This document shows, piece by piece, positions 44,684 to 57,409 of a DNA stretch of 64,000 nt; the stretch's first letter is position 1, and the number at the start of each line of letters is the position of its first letter. This stretch comes from Euonymus europaeus (lineage: Eukaryota; Streptophyta; Magnoliopsida; Celastrales; Celastraceae). A program made the translations under genes and the position numbers. The DNA is taken from NCBI GenBank assembly GCA_963580455.1, contig OY756969.1, positions 13,798,760 through 13,862,759 of the forward strand, in the 5' to 3' direction. A model generated the notes under the pieces. That model made no database searches, was not told where the DNA came from, and saw nothing but the letters and a program-made list of their open reading frames with translations.

Positions 44684-47150
44684 AAATCAAAGAAAGAAGA
44701 TCCAATGCAAGGAATCTTGGATACTTTCAAGAAGGTGGAGATTAACATTCCTCTTTTAGATGCCATCAAACAAATGCCAAAATATGCAAAGTTCCTCAAG
44801 TATTTGTGCACAAATAAGAGGAAGTTCAAAGAGTTTGAAACGATTAAGGTTTCTGAGGAAGTTTCAGCTGTTCTACAAAGCAAACTCCCTCCCAAGCTAA
44901 AAGATCCGGGCAGTTTTACTATCCTTTGTATCATTGGGGGTCACAGGTTTGAGAAAGCTCTTCTTGACTTAGGTGCATATGTCAATCTAAAGGCGACCTT
45001 TGTGAGCATCCAGTTGGCAAATAGATCAATCAAATACCCTAGGGGTATTCTGGAAGATGTCTTAGTCAAAGTTGACGGATTAATCTTACCTGCTGATTTT
45101 CTAGTATTGGAGATGGAGCCGATTCCTTTGTCAGAAGTAAAATTAACCTTAATTCTTGGTCGTCCATTCATGGCCACAACAGGTACCAAAATTGATGTTC
45201 AAAAGGGTACACTAACTATGAATGTGCAGGGACAAACGATTGAGTACAAGGTATTTGGAGCACTCAAATTACCAAGTGATGAACATTACTGTTTTCACTT
45301 AGATGCGTTAGATACAATTTGTCAACAAGTGTTCAATGAAAGTTGTGGTCGAGATATTGTGGACAAAGTTTTAATTCATGACTTTGGAACCATCGATGAG
45401 GATAAACAAGCTAGCAAAGTCTTAGCTCGCCTTGAAGCCCTACCATCTTTAGGTATGTATATTTCTGCCTTTGAGCCTGTACCAGTGCCTAAGACAAAAC
45501 TTGTGCCATCTGTTGTGCAAGCACCTCAATTGGAGTTGAAGGAACTACCAAAGCATTTGAAGTACGCGTATGTGGGCGAAGAAAGTACATTTCCAGTAAT
45601 CATTGCGTCTGACCTCAGCATTGAAGAAGAAGAGAAATTGTTGAGGGTACTAAAAGAGCATAAAACATCAATCGGATGGAGTATTGTTGATATCAGAGGA
45701 ATCAGTCCCTCTAGATGTATGCATCGAATACTACTAGAGGAGGGAACAAAACCAACAAGAGATGCGCAACGCAGACTTAACCCAATAATGAAGGAGGTGG
45801 TGCTAAAAGAAGTACTCAAATTGCTAGATGTTGGCATCATTTACCCTATCTCTGATAGCAAATGGGTTAGTCCGGTACAAGTGGTTCCTAAAAAATCTGG
45901 AGTTACAGTAGTCCTTAATGAAGATAATGAGTTGGTTACCACGCGAGTTCAAATAGGATGGCGTGTTTGCATTGACTACAGAAAGCTTAATTCAGGTACT
46001 AGAAAATATCATTTTCCACTACCTTTTATTGATCAAATGTTGGAACGTCTTACAGGTCACAGCCATTATTGTTTTCTTGATGGATATTCGGGCTACAATC
46101 AGATTGCGATAGCACCAGAAGATCAAGACAAGACGACATTTACTTGTCCATATGGTACATTTGCCTACAGACACATGCCTTTTGGTCTTTGCAATGCTCC
46201 AGGTACTTTTCAAAGGTGTATGATGAGCATATTTTCAGATATGGTGGAGCACATTATTGAGGTATTTATGAATGATTTTAGTGTATTTGGTTCATCTTTT
46301 GATAAATGCCTTCATAACCTCGCTTTGGTCTTAGAAAGATGCCAAGAATGCAATCTAGTTTTAAACTGGGAAAAATGTCATTTTATGGGACAACAAGGAA
46401 TTGTACTTGGTCATATCATCTCTAGCAAGGGAATAGAAGTTGATAAAGCAAAAGTGGATCTGGTAAGTAATCTTCCACCTCCATGTACAGTTAAGGAAAT
46501 AAGATCTTTCCTTGGACATGCAGGTTTCTACAGGAGGTTCATCAAGGATTTCTCCAAGATAGCTAAGCCATTGTGTAACTTACTATCCAAGGATGTGACA
46601 TTTGAGTTTGATGAGACATGTTTGATTGCTTTTAACAAGCTTAAACTCCTTCTTATGTCAGCACCGATCATGATGCCTCCCAATTGGAGCCTCCCTTTTG
46701 AACTAATGTGCGATGCTTCTGATTATGCTGTAGGAGCAATTTTGGGACAACGAGTAAATAAAGTACCTCATGTTATCTACTATGCCAGTAGAACACTCAA
46801 TGATGCTCAATTAAACTACTCCACTACAGAGAATGAGCTCCTTTCTGTTATTTTTGCTTTAGAAAAATTTTGTGGATATTTGATTGGCACTAAAGTAATT
46901 GTATTTTCTGACCATTCAGCTCTTAGGTACCTTCTTCAAAAGAAGGATGCGAAGCCTCGCTTGATTAGATGGATTCTATTATTTCAAGAGTTTGATCTGG
47001 AGATTAAGGACAAAAAAGGATCCGAGAATGTAGTGGCTGATCACCTCAGCCGTTTGGTGAACAATTCAGTGACCGAAGAAGACTCTTTGCCTCTAAATGA
47101 GAATTTTCCTGATGAGCAATTATTATCTTTATCTATTTCTACACCATGGT
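44684..47150 (+). pseudogene. pol: Athila-2 pol: protease, RT and RNase H, open but catalytically altered
   Basis: A long open frame of 859 codons starts at 44705. Protease: LLDLGAYVNL keeps DLGA, but 42 bp after VNL (14 codons, flanked by CTA repeats) are deleted compared with Athila-1. RT (about 45760-46620) has IDYRKLN, FLDGYSGYNQIAIAP and YRHMPFGLCNAPGTFQ, but the catalytic FMDD reads FMND: AAT at 46271-46273 against GAT in Athila-1. RNase H keeps its acidic residues in [25 protein letters not shown] and [11 protein letters not shown]. An inserted C near 47263 ends the frame at 47284. Confidence 0.9.
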
Positions 47151-48407
47151 ATGCTGACATTGTCAATTACCTTGTTACAGGTGATCTTCCAGGAAATGTG
47201 CCAAGAACTTACAAGGATAAGCTCGTGACAACATCAAAGTATTACATATGGGATGATCCATACCCTTTTCAAATGGTGTTCTGACCAAATCATCAGACGG
47301 TGTGTGCCAGAATCAGAATTTCAATCCATACTCACGTTTTGTCACTCATATGCTTGTGGAGGACATTCTGGTCCAAAGAAGACAGCTTTGTTCAAAGATG
47401 CATATACTTTCTGCTCTACTTGTGATAGGTGTCAGCGGTTAGGTAATCTTTCATCTAGGAGTCAGATGTCTTTATCACCTATTCTAATAGTTGAAATTTT
47501 TGATGTTTGGGGTATTGATTTCATGGGACCTTTTCCTTCATCTAAAGGTTATTTATATATCTTACTTGCTGTGGATTATGTTTCAAAATGGGTGGAAGCA
47601 GTTCCATCCAAGACTAATGATTCTCGAGTTGTTCTCAGATTCCTTAAAGAAAATATATTTGCAAGATTTGGAACACCCAGGGCGATCATTAGTGATGGAG
47701 GGTCCCATTTCAATAATAAACTTTTTGCAGCACTATTGCAAAAGTACGGAGTCAAACATAAGGTGTCCACGCCATATCATCCACAGACAAGCGAATAAGC
47801 TGAAATCTGTAATAGGGAAATTAAGCAGATATTGGAGAAGACTGTGAGCTCCTCATGCAAGGATTGGTCTGATCGTCTCATTGATGCTCTATGGGCTTAT
47901 CGTACAGCCTACAAAACTCCGATTGGAATGTCACCATACAGGTTGGTTTTTGGCAAACCCTGCCACTTACTAGTCGAATTAGAGCACAAAGCATATTGGG
48001 CTATCAAACAGTACAATTTTGAGATGAAGGCTGCAGGAGAGCAACGAAAGTTGCAGTTGAGTGAGTTGGAAGAACTCCGAAATGAAGCCTATGAGAGCTC
48101 TAAAATATACAAGGAGAAGACCAAGGCCTATCATGATAAGACCATTTTGAGAAAACATTTTGAACCTGGGCAGAAAGTCTTATTATATAACTCACGCCTC
48201 CGACTATTCCCAGGTAAGCTCCGTTCACGATGGTATGGTCCATTCCTTATTACTCATGTTTATTCACATGGTGCAGTGAATCTTCAACACCCATAGACGG
48301 GAAATATTTTTAAAGTGAATGGTCATCGTCTCAAGCACTATTTAGAGCCAGCAATAGAACATCTTGATGAGAATTTAGGGCTCTCTGATCCTGTTCCACT
48401 CACTTGA
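47151..48407 (+). pseudogene. pol: Athila-2 integrase, broken
   Basis: After the frameshift near 47263 the frame 47253-47798 has [16 protein letters not shown], then a 33-bp in-frame deletion (11 codons present in Athila-1, flanked by TTG), [17 protein letters not shown] and [14 protein letters not shown] at 47793-47798 replaces GGA CAA. The catalytic Glu in AEICNREIK follows, and reading continues in frame from 47832 to [21 protein letters not shown] at 48294-48296 is followed by an in-frame tail (FKVNGHRLKHYLEP) to about 48407, a segment deleted in Athila-1. Confidence 0.9.
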
Positions 48408-49189
48408 TACGCTATTTCGTCTGGCTGACGACGCTAAATTTAGCGCTTATGGGAGGCAACCCATATTTCTTTCTCATTATCTTTGTGTGTTCAACCAAGC
48501 ATTTAGTTCAGTTGCACATTTTCTTAGCATATTCACTTTTACTTTCACCTTGAGGTGGTCACTATACACTTTTGTGTGTGTGGGGCTTGATTGCGCCCAT
48601 ATGTCTACGGTGTGAGTTTTCTCCACCAGCTTAATGTGGTTTGGATCTTCAAATGTTTACTTATAGGGCAGCTGGGAGGGAGAGCATCTCATGACGGTAT
48701 TGTCATTAGTATAAGACCTGAAGGTTTACATTTTGATCCTGTGGACAAAAGCTGTGGTCTCCTGATAGGCCGAAGGAAAACACTCGATGGCGTTAGCACA
48801 GAAGTCACTGGAATGAGCCTCTGTTACCTTACTTGTGCATGTGCATTGGTTGAAAAAAAAACAGTATATTTATTTATATTTATATATTTGGGATTGCTTC
48901 CGCAATATATATTTTGATCGGGTAAGATAGTATGATATATTATGCTACTAATTCCATGTCTAGGAAAATTCTGTCTAAGGAGTTTGGTATTTAAGTGGAC
49001 CACTGTGTCCCTCCAATCTTTCCTGGGAATTTCCCTGGTGTAATTAGTGATATAATTGTTTATATCTTCTTCACCGATGATGAAAAAAAACCTAATTGTT
49101 TTCTCTTCGCACACTCTGTTTCTTCCTGATTTTTAACTCTCCCTTTATTCTTGTCTTTTCTGATCATCTTTCTCTTCCACCTTCACAGT
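48408..49189 (+). other. Athila-2 spacer between pol and the env-like ORF
   Basis: Noncoding; begins with the CTGACGACGCTAAATTTAG segment and ATGGGAGGCAACC (about 48425-48461) and ends with the pyrimidine tract and CTTCACAG before ATG 49190. No supportable gene. Confidence 0.75.
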
Positions 49190-50173
49190 ATGTCGCGCAG
49201 CCCCTGCAATCCTGTTGCCACGGTGGGCTCATTCGCCAGAGTTACAATCATGCCAGAACGTCGAATCGATTCCAAAATCCTGAACGATTCTACCAACCGA
49301 TGGGCCATGAGCTACCTCCGTGACCATTCTCTGCTGTTCTTGGTCGATTCTGATCCAAAAGATGAATTCCCGGTGTATCCTCACATCGTTCGCTCCTTTT
49401 ACCATACTCTTCTCGAGTTACCCCACTCTTCTGGCACTCAACCAGTATATCAGGTTGACATCCATGGTCTTCGGCTTCGATTCACAACAGCGGATATTTG
49501 CTCATGTTTAGGCTATCCACCTACCGCTGACGTCGCTGTAGGTTTTCAAGCGCCGATCTCAATTTCCCATCAAGAGATGATTGATGATCTGTGTCAAGGG
49601 CGACACGATCCGAATAATGCTGCTTCTACACGCCGCTCTTATTTGCCATCCACGATGTGGATGCTTTATGATGCCATCTGAAGTAACCTTTGCCCCATTG
49701 GACACAGTCAACAACGCCAGGGTAACATACTTTCCGCCCTGTATTACATGTATCGCGGAGCCTGGTTTGATATTGGCCGGATTTACCTTGAGAGCATTCT
49801 TAAGGCGAAGACCCTTGTGGAGAAACAAAAAACCAAGGTCGGGAGATTATTTTTCCCGAGACTCATCACACGGTTGCTTTTCATTATGGGCATTCTCCCA
49901 CCTCCCAGTCAGACAACTTCCAATTATCCGGTGACTGTTTTCGAGAACTCTACCGGGCGTCAGAGTAATAGCCACATGCTTTCCAGTGCTCGTAGACAAC
50001 GAACACCGCGACGTCCAGTTTCTTTACCACTGGAAGCGTCTGACTCTTCTGCTGCTGCACTACCTCCGACTGACCACATTCACGACATCTTAGCCCGCCT
50101 GCATAGGTTGGAGGTTGGACAACAACGGCTGGAACACATGCTAAATTTCCTCATGGACATGGTGCGGCGCTAA
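49190..50173 (+). pseudogene. Athila-2 env-like / third ORF, single nonsense mutation
   Basis: 327 codons in a single frame, interrupted only by TGA at 49679-49681, where Athila-1 has CGA; this is a C-to-T change at a CpG. The N-terminus MSRSPCNPV is followed by RRIDSKILNDS and YPHIVRSFYHTLLE, then GLRLRFTTADICSCLGYP and LEKQKTK-like basic text. The C-terminal part 49748-50173 is open and ends with a leucine-patterned stretch (HIHDILARLHRLEVGQQRL) that may form a coiled coil. Its function is unknown in the lineage. This is the best-preserved env-like copy here. Confidence 0.82.
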
Positions 50174-50682
50174 CCATCTTCTCCTTCCACCATTGTCCGA
50201 GCATCTTCCACCTCAGGTTGTATTGTTATATCCTCTGTTTCTTTGCATTGCATTGCTTTTCCATACTTCGTCATTTTCGCATTGCGGACAATGTTTAGTT
50301 TAGGTTGGGGGTGGTAGCATATTCATGCACTTTGATGTTTTGGTACTGGTACAATTAGTTTGAGTCAATTTTTCTATTTGTATTAGAAAGCAACTTTTAA
50401 CACACTTTTGTCCACAAATACTAAGCCTTGTGGTAAGATGGATGATAATGCATATGACTAAGAATGTTTTCTGGTTAAAGCACAAATGAGTGGAGAGAAA
50501 TGAGTAAACAACTTATGAACTTGCATTGATCTCTTGAAATGGATAATTGCTGTCAATGAACACCATTACATGGTTTGTGGAATGATTGGATGAATGCTGA
50601 GGATGATATTGATCAATGTTTGAGAACAATGTTGTAATTTTACTGGGCCTTTGTTTGAGATGTTCTATATTATGAATTCGAG
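50174..50682 (+). other. Athila-2 3' spacer, truncated
   Basis: Homologous to the start of 15141-16162. It contains the internal hairpin GCATT-GCGGAC-AATGT at 50279-50294 and the G-rich tract GGTTGGGGGTGG (about 50303-50314). It breaks off at GAATTCGAG (50682). Confidence 0.8.
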
Positions 50683-53600
50683 GAAATAATTTATGGAGTC
50701 TAGGAAGCGTATACTAGTAAATTTGGACATAAAACAACAATAAAAAGTGCACACCTATCAACTTTGATGGTTCAGAATTGCTTAACTATCTCCATGGAGG
50801 AGCTTTTAACGGTTTTGTCCATTTCATAACGAAAGTTGGTATTTTAAAAGTGAAACAATCTATGGAGTCTTTACTGGTATCATTTGGCAAAAAAAAACAA
50901 TAAAAAATTGCACACCGACCAACTTTGATAGTTGGAAATTGTTCAACTTTGTCTATAGAGGTGCATTTAACAGTTTTGTCAATTTGAGAACGAAAGTTCT
51001 TCTTTTTATAACAAAATAATCTACGAAGCTAATACTAGATAATTTGCACATAAAGAAATAATCAAAAGTGCACACTAATAAACTTTGATGGTTCAAAATT
51101 GCTCATCTCTCTCAGTGGAGGAGCTTTTAAAGGTTTTGTCTATTTTTCAACGAATATTAGTCTTTTGACAATTAAACAATCTACTGAGTCTTTACTCGTA
51201 TAAGTTGACATAAAGGAACAATAAAAAAGTGTACACTGACCAACTTTGATGGTTCAAAATAGCTCAACTCTGTCGATTAAGGTGCTTTTAACGGTTTTGT
51301 CCAATTGGGAACGAAAGTTGTTCCTTTGACAACAAAACAATATATGAAGCGAATACTAGTAAATTTGGACATAAAAGCAATAATAAAAAGTGTACACCTA
51401 TCAATTTTGATGGTTCGAAATTGGTCAACTCTCTCCATGGAGGAGCTTTTAATGCTTTTGTCCATTTCGGAACGAAAGTTGGTCTTTTGGCTATGGAACA
51501 ATATACGGAGTCTATACTAGTAAAATTTGACATAAAATAACAATAAAAAGTATAAAATGAACAACTTTGATGGTTTGAAATTGCTCAATTCTCTCGATAG
51601 AGGAGCTTCTAACGGCTTTGTCCATTTGGGAACAAAAATTGGTCTTTTGGCAACGAAACAATTTAAGAAGCGTATACTAGTAAATTTGGACATAAAGAAA
51701 CAATAAAAAGTACACACCTATCAATTTTGATGGTTCAGAATTACTCAATTCTCTCCATGGAGGAACTTTTATCAGTTTTGTACATTTGAGAATGAAGTTT
51801 TGTCTTTAGGCGACGAAACAATCTACGGAGCCTATAGTCGTAAAATTTGACATAAACCAATAATAAAAAGTGTACACCCATAAACTTTGATGGTTGGAAA
51901 TTGCTCAACTCTCTGCATGGAGGAGCTTCTAAGAGTTTTGTCCATTTGAGATTGAAAGTTGGTCTTTTTTGGCTTGAAACAATCTACAGAGTCTATACTG
52001 GTAAAATTTGACATAAAAGAACAATAGAAAAGTGTTCACTGTCAAACTTTGATGGTTCGAAATTGCTCAACTCTCTCCATGGAGGAGATTTTAACGGTTT
52101 TGTCCTTTTAAGATCGAGAGTTGGTCTTTTTGAAAATGAAACAATCTAGGAAGCGTATACTAGTAAATTTGGACATAAAGCAACAATAAAAAGTGCACAC
52201 ATATCAACTTTCATTGTTCAGAATTGATCAACTCTCTCCATCGAAAAGCTTTTAATGATTTTGCCCATTTCGGAACGAAAATTGGTATTTTGATGACGAA
52301 ACAGTCTACGAATTCTTTACTTTTATAATTTGGCAAAAAAGAACAATAAAAAAGTGTACATGACCAACTTTGATATTTCAAAATCGCTCAATTTTGTCGA
52401 TAGAGGTGAGAGTAACAGTTTTGACCACTTGAGAACGAAAGTTGTGTTGTTATTTTGACAACGAAATCATCTACGAAGAAAATACTAGATGATTTGGACA
52501 TAAAGAATTAATAAAAAGTGCACACCTATAAACTTTGATGGTTTGAAATTGCTCAACTCTCTCCATGGAGGGGCTTCTAACGGTTTTGTCTATTTCGGAA
52601 CGAAAATTGGTCTTTTGACAATGAAACAATCTATAGTCTTTACTCGTATAACTTGACATAAAAGAACAATAAAAAAAAGTGTACGCCCACCAACTTTGAT
52701 GGTACAAAATTGCTCAACTCTGTCGATAGAGGCGCTTTTAACGATTTTGTCCAATTGAGAATGAAAGTTGTTCTTTTGAGAACGAAACATTATACGAAGC
52801 GAATACTAGTAAATTTGGACATAAAGAAACAATAAAATATGCACACCTATCAACTTTGATGGTTCGGAATTGCTCAACTCTCACCATGGAGGAGCTTTTA
52901 ATGGTTTTGTCCATTTCAGAATAAAAGTTGGTCTTTTTGCTATGAAATAATCCACGGAGTCTATACTAGTAAAATTAGACATAAAATAAAAATGAAAAGT
53001 TTACAACGAACAACTTTGATGGTAAGAAATTGCTCAATTCTCTCGATAGACGAGCTTTTAATGGTTTTGTTCATTTGGGAACAAAAATTGATCTTTTAGC
53101 ATCAAAATAATTTAGGAAGCATATACTAGTAAATTTGGACATAAAAAATAATAAAAAGTGCACGCCTATCAACTTTGATGATTCAGAATTACTCAATTCT
53201 CTCCAAGGAGAAGCTTTTAACAGTTTTGTACATTTTGGAACGAAGGTTGGTCTTTAGGCGATGAAACATTCTACAGAGTCTATACTAGTAAAATTTGACA
53301 TAAAAGAACAATAAAAAGTAGACACCTATCAACTTTGGCTGCTCAAAATTGCTCAAATATGTCGATAAAGGTTCTTTTAACGATTTTGTTCAATTGAGAA
53401 CGAAAGTTGTTCTTTTGATAACGAAATAATCTGAAAAGCGAATACTAGATAATTGGAAATAAAGCAACAATAAAAAGTGCACCCCAATCAAATTTAATGG
53501 TTCAAAATTGCTCAACTCTCTTGATGAAGGGGCTTCTAACAGTTTTGTCCATTTGAGATAGAAAATTGTTATTTTGTCATCGAAACAATCCATGGAGCCT

Positions 53601-55601
53601 AGGCTTGTAGAATTTGACATAAAATAACAATAAAATTGTACACAAGCCAATTTGGATGCTTCAAAATTGCTCAATCTCTCTCTCGATAGAGGTGCTTTTA
53701 ACGATTTTGTCATATTGAGAAAAAAAGTTGTGCTTTTGATAACGAAATAATTTATGAAGCGCATACTAGAAAATTTGGACATAAAGGCAACAATAAAAAG
53801 TGGACACCTATCAACTTTAATGGTTCAGAATTGCGCAACTCTCTCTATAGAGGAGCTTTTATTGGTTTTATCTATTTGGGAACGAAAGTTGAACTTTTGG
53901 CAACGAAACAATCAACGAAATCTATACTCGTAAAATTTGACCCAAAAGAAAAACGAAATGTGTACACCGACCAGCTTTAATGGTTCAAAATCGCTCAACT
54001 CTCTCTATAGAAGTGTTGTTAACGGTTTTGTCATATTAAGAATGAAAGTTGTGCTTTTTTGACAACGAAATAATCTACGAAGTGAATACTAGAAAATTTG
54101 AACATAAAGGAAGAATAAAAAGTGCATACCTATCAACTTTGATTGTTCAGGATTGCCCAACTCTCTCCATCGAGGAACTTTTAACAGTTTTGTCCATTTC
54201 AGAACAAAAGTTTGTCTTTTGGCAACGAACAATCTACGGATTCTATACTCGTAAATTTGACATAAAGAACAATAAAAATTTATACACTGACCAACTTTGA
54301 TAGTTTGAAATTGCTCAACTATCTCCATAAATGAGCTTTTAACGGTTTTGTCCATTTGAAATTAAAAGTTTATCTTTCGACATCGAAATAATCTACGAAG
54401 CTTATACTTGTAAATTTGCACATAAATCGACAATAAAAAGTGCACACCTATCCACTTTGATAGTTAGGAATTGCTCAACTCTTTCCATTGAAAATCCTTT
54501 TAACGGTTTTGTCCATTTGGGAACGAAAGGTGGTCTTTTGGCAACGAAACAATATACAGAGTCTATACTCATAAAATTTGACATAAAATAACAATAAAAA
54601 GTGTACACAAATCATTTTTGATAGTTTGAAATTGTTTAACTCTATCGATATAGGTGCTTTTAACAGTTTTGTCATACAGACTATGAAAGTTCTGCTTTTG
54701 ACAACGAAATAATCTACGAAGCCAATATTAGAAAATTTGGACATATAGCAACAATAAAAAAGTGCACACCTATCAACTTTGAAGATTCATAATTGCTCAA
54801 CTCTCTCCCTGGAGGAGCTTTTTAACAATATTGTCCATTTGGGAACGAATTTTGGTCTTTTGGCAACGAAACAATCTATAAAATCTATACTCGTAAATTT
54901 TGACACAAAAGAACAATAAAAAGTGTACACGGACCAACTTTGATGGTTCGAAATTGCTCAACTCTCACAATAAAGCTGCTTTTAATGGTTTTGTCCAATT
55001 GAGAACGAAAGTTGTTTTTTTTACAACAAATAATCTACAAAGCGTATAGTAGAAAATTTTGACATAAAACAATAATAAAAAGGGGACACCTATCGACTTC
55101 GATGGTTCAGAATTGCTTAACTCTCTCCATGGAGGAGCTTTTAACGGTTTTGTCTATTTTTGAACGAAAGTTGCTCTTTCGGCAACAAAACTATCTACGG
55201 AGTCTATACTCGTAAAATTTGACATAAAAGAACAATAAAAAAGTATACACTGAAAAACTTTGATGGTTCAAGATTGCTCAACTCTGTCAATAAAGGTGCT
55301 TTTAACGGTTTTATCCAATTGAGAACGAAAGTTATTACTTTGGCAAAGAAATAATCTATGAAGCAAATACTATATAATTTGGACATAAAGCAACCATAAA
55401 AGGTGCACACCTTTCAACTTTGATGGTTCGAAATTGCTCAACTCTCTCCATGGAGGGGCTTCTAACAGTTTTGTTCATTTGAGAAAGAAAGTTGGTCTTT
55501 TGGCAACGAAATAATTTACGAAGCCTACACTTCTAAAATTTGACATAAAATAACAATAAAAGTTGTACACCAACCAACTTTGATGGTTCAGAATTGCTCA
55601 G
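50683..55601 (-). repeat. ~160-bp satellite, about 31 monomers, inverted polarity
   Basis: The reverse complement has the same landmarks as block 1: CAACTCTCTCCATGGAGG, GGTTTTGTCCATTT, AAATTTGGACATAAAG (type A) and AAAATTTGACATAAAA (type B). Type A sites near 50722, 51040, 51362 and 51682 are about 320 bp apart, confirming the dimer, with an occasional B-B pair (51842, 52002). It ends at GAATTGCTCAG before Athila-4. Confidence 0.92.
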
Positions 55602-56755
55602 TGACCGATACTTTTTAATCACAAATTAAATTCGCAATTAATAAACCGACTGGTTTACCCAATCGCAAGAGTACGTGTCGCTAAACAATAATCAATCCTC
55701 AAGGACTGTATTAACTACTAGCTGTCAAGTCACGTGATTTAAATGAGCAATTATTAAACTAAAATCAAACTTAAATTCAAGAAAAATAGATCTAGCTTTG
55801 ATTTGCTTGTCAAATACCTCCCCTTAAGAACACAGATTAATATGTAAGCACACAATTTAAGAATTTAACGCTGTCAGTCAAAAGGCCTTGGTCCAGCTGC
55901 AATTAACTAGATTTCCCTTAACAACGATCCTGACTTTGGTCCAGTTGCAAGATCTTTTATTATCATAGGCGTCTTGGTTTGGTCTCTCCTAAGAACATCC
56001 TAAGACAAGCATGAGCACTAGGAAATCGACAAGCGCACAACCTAGGGTTATTATCACCCAATCGATTATGTTCACTATTCCCAAAACTTGGATCTTACCA
56101 AGCTCTCGTCACTTCGTCAAACACCGGTTGATGGTCAGCGGAATATGTCTGACTAACAATACCTATAACTGAGATGTTGATCAGGCATACAAAATTACAG
56201 GCAATTACTTGAAATCCAGAGAATAATGAATTAAACTCAGTCTGATTGTCAATTGAATCTGTGCACAAGGTTTTGTTACAAGAACTTACCAAACCTAGCT
56301 AGAAAATAATTTAGCTACTCATAATAAAAGTATTAAAATCCAACATAATAATAATCACTGTTCAATTTCAGTAAGGGAGAACGAGAATTGATGCTCCAAT
56401 GTTGCTGTTGATTATTCTCAAGCCTTGTTGCCTTTGATTCTCCTTGCTATTTTGTTCTGCCGTCAATCTTCCTCCTCGCTGTGTGTGTGTTTCGTTCCCT
56501 AGGGTTTCTTTCTTAAATATGAACTTCATAACCCAATAACTCCCTGCCACGTCAGCTTCAACTTATGGGAAGAAATAATTCGATTCCTGCGGCCGCTCCC
56601 AGGCTGCAAATATCGAGTTCAGCTCAATTCCAGCTTTTTCGTCCAACTCCAGTACTTGTTCACAAAAACACCCAAAAGAGGTAAAAACTATACCAATACC
56701 TTACAAAAATTAACTCTTTTAACATCCATAATTAGGTGCTTTTCAACACCTAACA
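55602..56755 (-). repeat. Athila-4 3' LTR
   Basis: The minus strand starts TGTTAGGTGTTG after the PPT and ends at CA (55602-55603 TG on plus), where inverted satellite begins. It contains a GCGGCCGC octamer at 56589-56596 and a possible TATA-like TATTTAAG (plus CTTAAATA, about 56513-56520). The 5' LTR is not in the window, so the borders rest on the TG..CA ends, the PPT and the satellite junction. Confidence 0.82.
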
Positions 56756-56794
56756 AAATTCCCCCAAACTAACATTTTGCTTGTCCTCAAGCAA
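56756..56794 (-). promoter_or_regulatory. Athila-4 terminal hairpin and polypurine tract
   Basis: Minus strand: TTGCTT-GAGGAC-AAGCAA (plus 56777-56794), a perfect 6-bp stem with a GAGGAC loop, then after 11 nt TTTGGGGGAATTT directly before the LTR. The stem sequence differs from Athila-1 while the loop core GGAC is shared. Confidence 0.82.
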
Positions 56795-57409
56795 CAACAA
56801 TATGGTTCAAAATCCAAGTATTCATTTTAAGAAATTCATGTTTTGATCTTGAAATCAACAACCATAATCTGGACAAACACGCACTTCATTTTCTTTACGA
56901 TGACAAACACCCAGCATGAGTTGCACTTTGTTCACTACTACTCAATACACATTATTAATTCACACCCTCACACTGATTCACACCAATTGCATGTATGTTT
57001 GACATTCTTTTCACTCAAGTGTTTGAAGGTTAGTGTTTCTCTCATATGGATGCATTAACTGCAGCCATAAGCTTGCATGTAAACCAATACAACTACCTAC
57101 TTCTAAGGTGTTCCATATATAAAAGGAATTGAGTTTTAAAGCACGGCAACAGGATTGGCTAAAAAAAATTGGTAAGCAAAACCAAATAGTTAATTAGAAC
57201 GTCCACAATCCAGGAGTTAGGCCAGAAAAATAGCAGAGGCATACAAATGTAGGTAAATAAGAGGCAATGAAACTATGCATCAAACATGTCTAGGAATTTA
57301 AACAAAATGAGCAGCCAATAGGAGACTATCCTATGTCTCTAACTAAGCACCAAAATATTGCTGCTGTACCAACTTATTGACTCATTTCTTCACCCCTTCA
57401 TGGAAAAGT
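56795..57409 (-). other. Athila-4 3' untranslated spacer
   Basis: About 0.6 kb between the env-like stop and the PPT hairpin. No coding signal, tRNA or other feature seen. Confidence 0.7.

Larger units (their letters stand above)
41071..50682 (+). mobile_element. Athila-2: sister copy of Athila-1, 3' end lost
   Basis: Complete 5' LTR (41071-42611), PBS, leader, gag, pol, env-like ORF and about 500 bp of 3' spacer, then a sharp break at 50682 into inverted satellite. No 3' LTR and no second TSD. It is nearly collinear with Athila-1 but has its own lesions. It is the best template for the family because most of pol is open (44705-47284). Catalytic RT Asp is mutated. Confidence 0.93.

Noticed and set aside
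41071..50682. Athila-2 as a possibly active element because of its 859-codon pol frame
   Set aside because: It lacks the 3' LTR and PPT, has frameshifts in gag and integrase, three or more stops, a protease deletion and FMND in RT.
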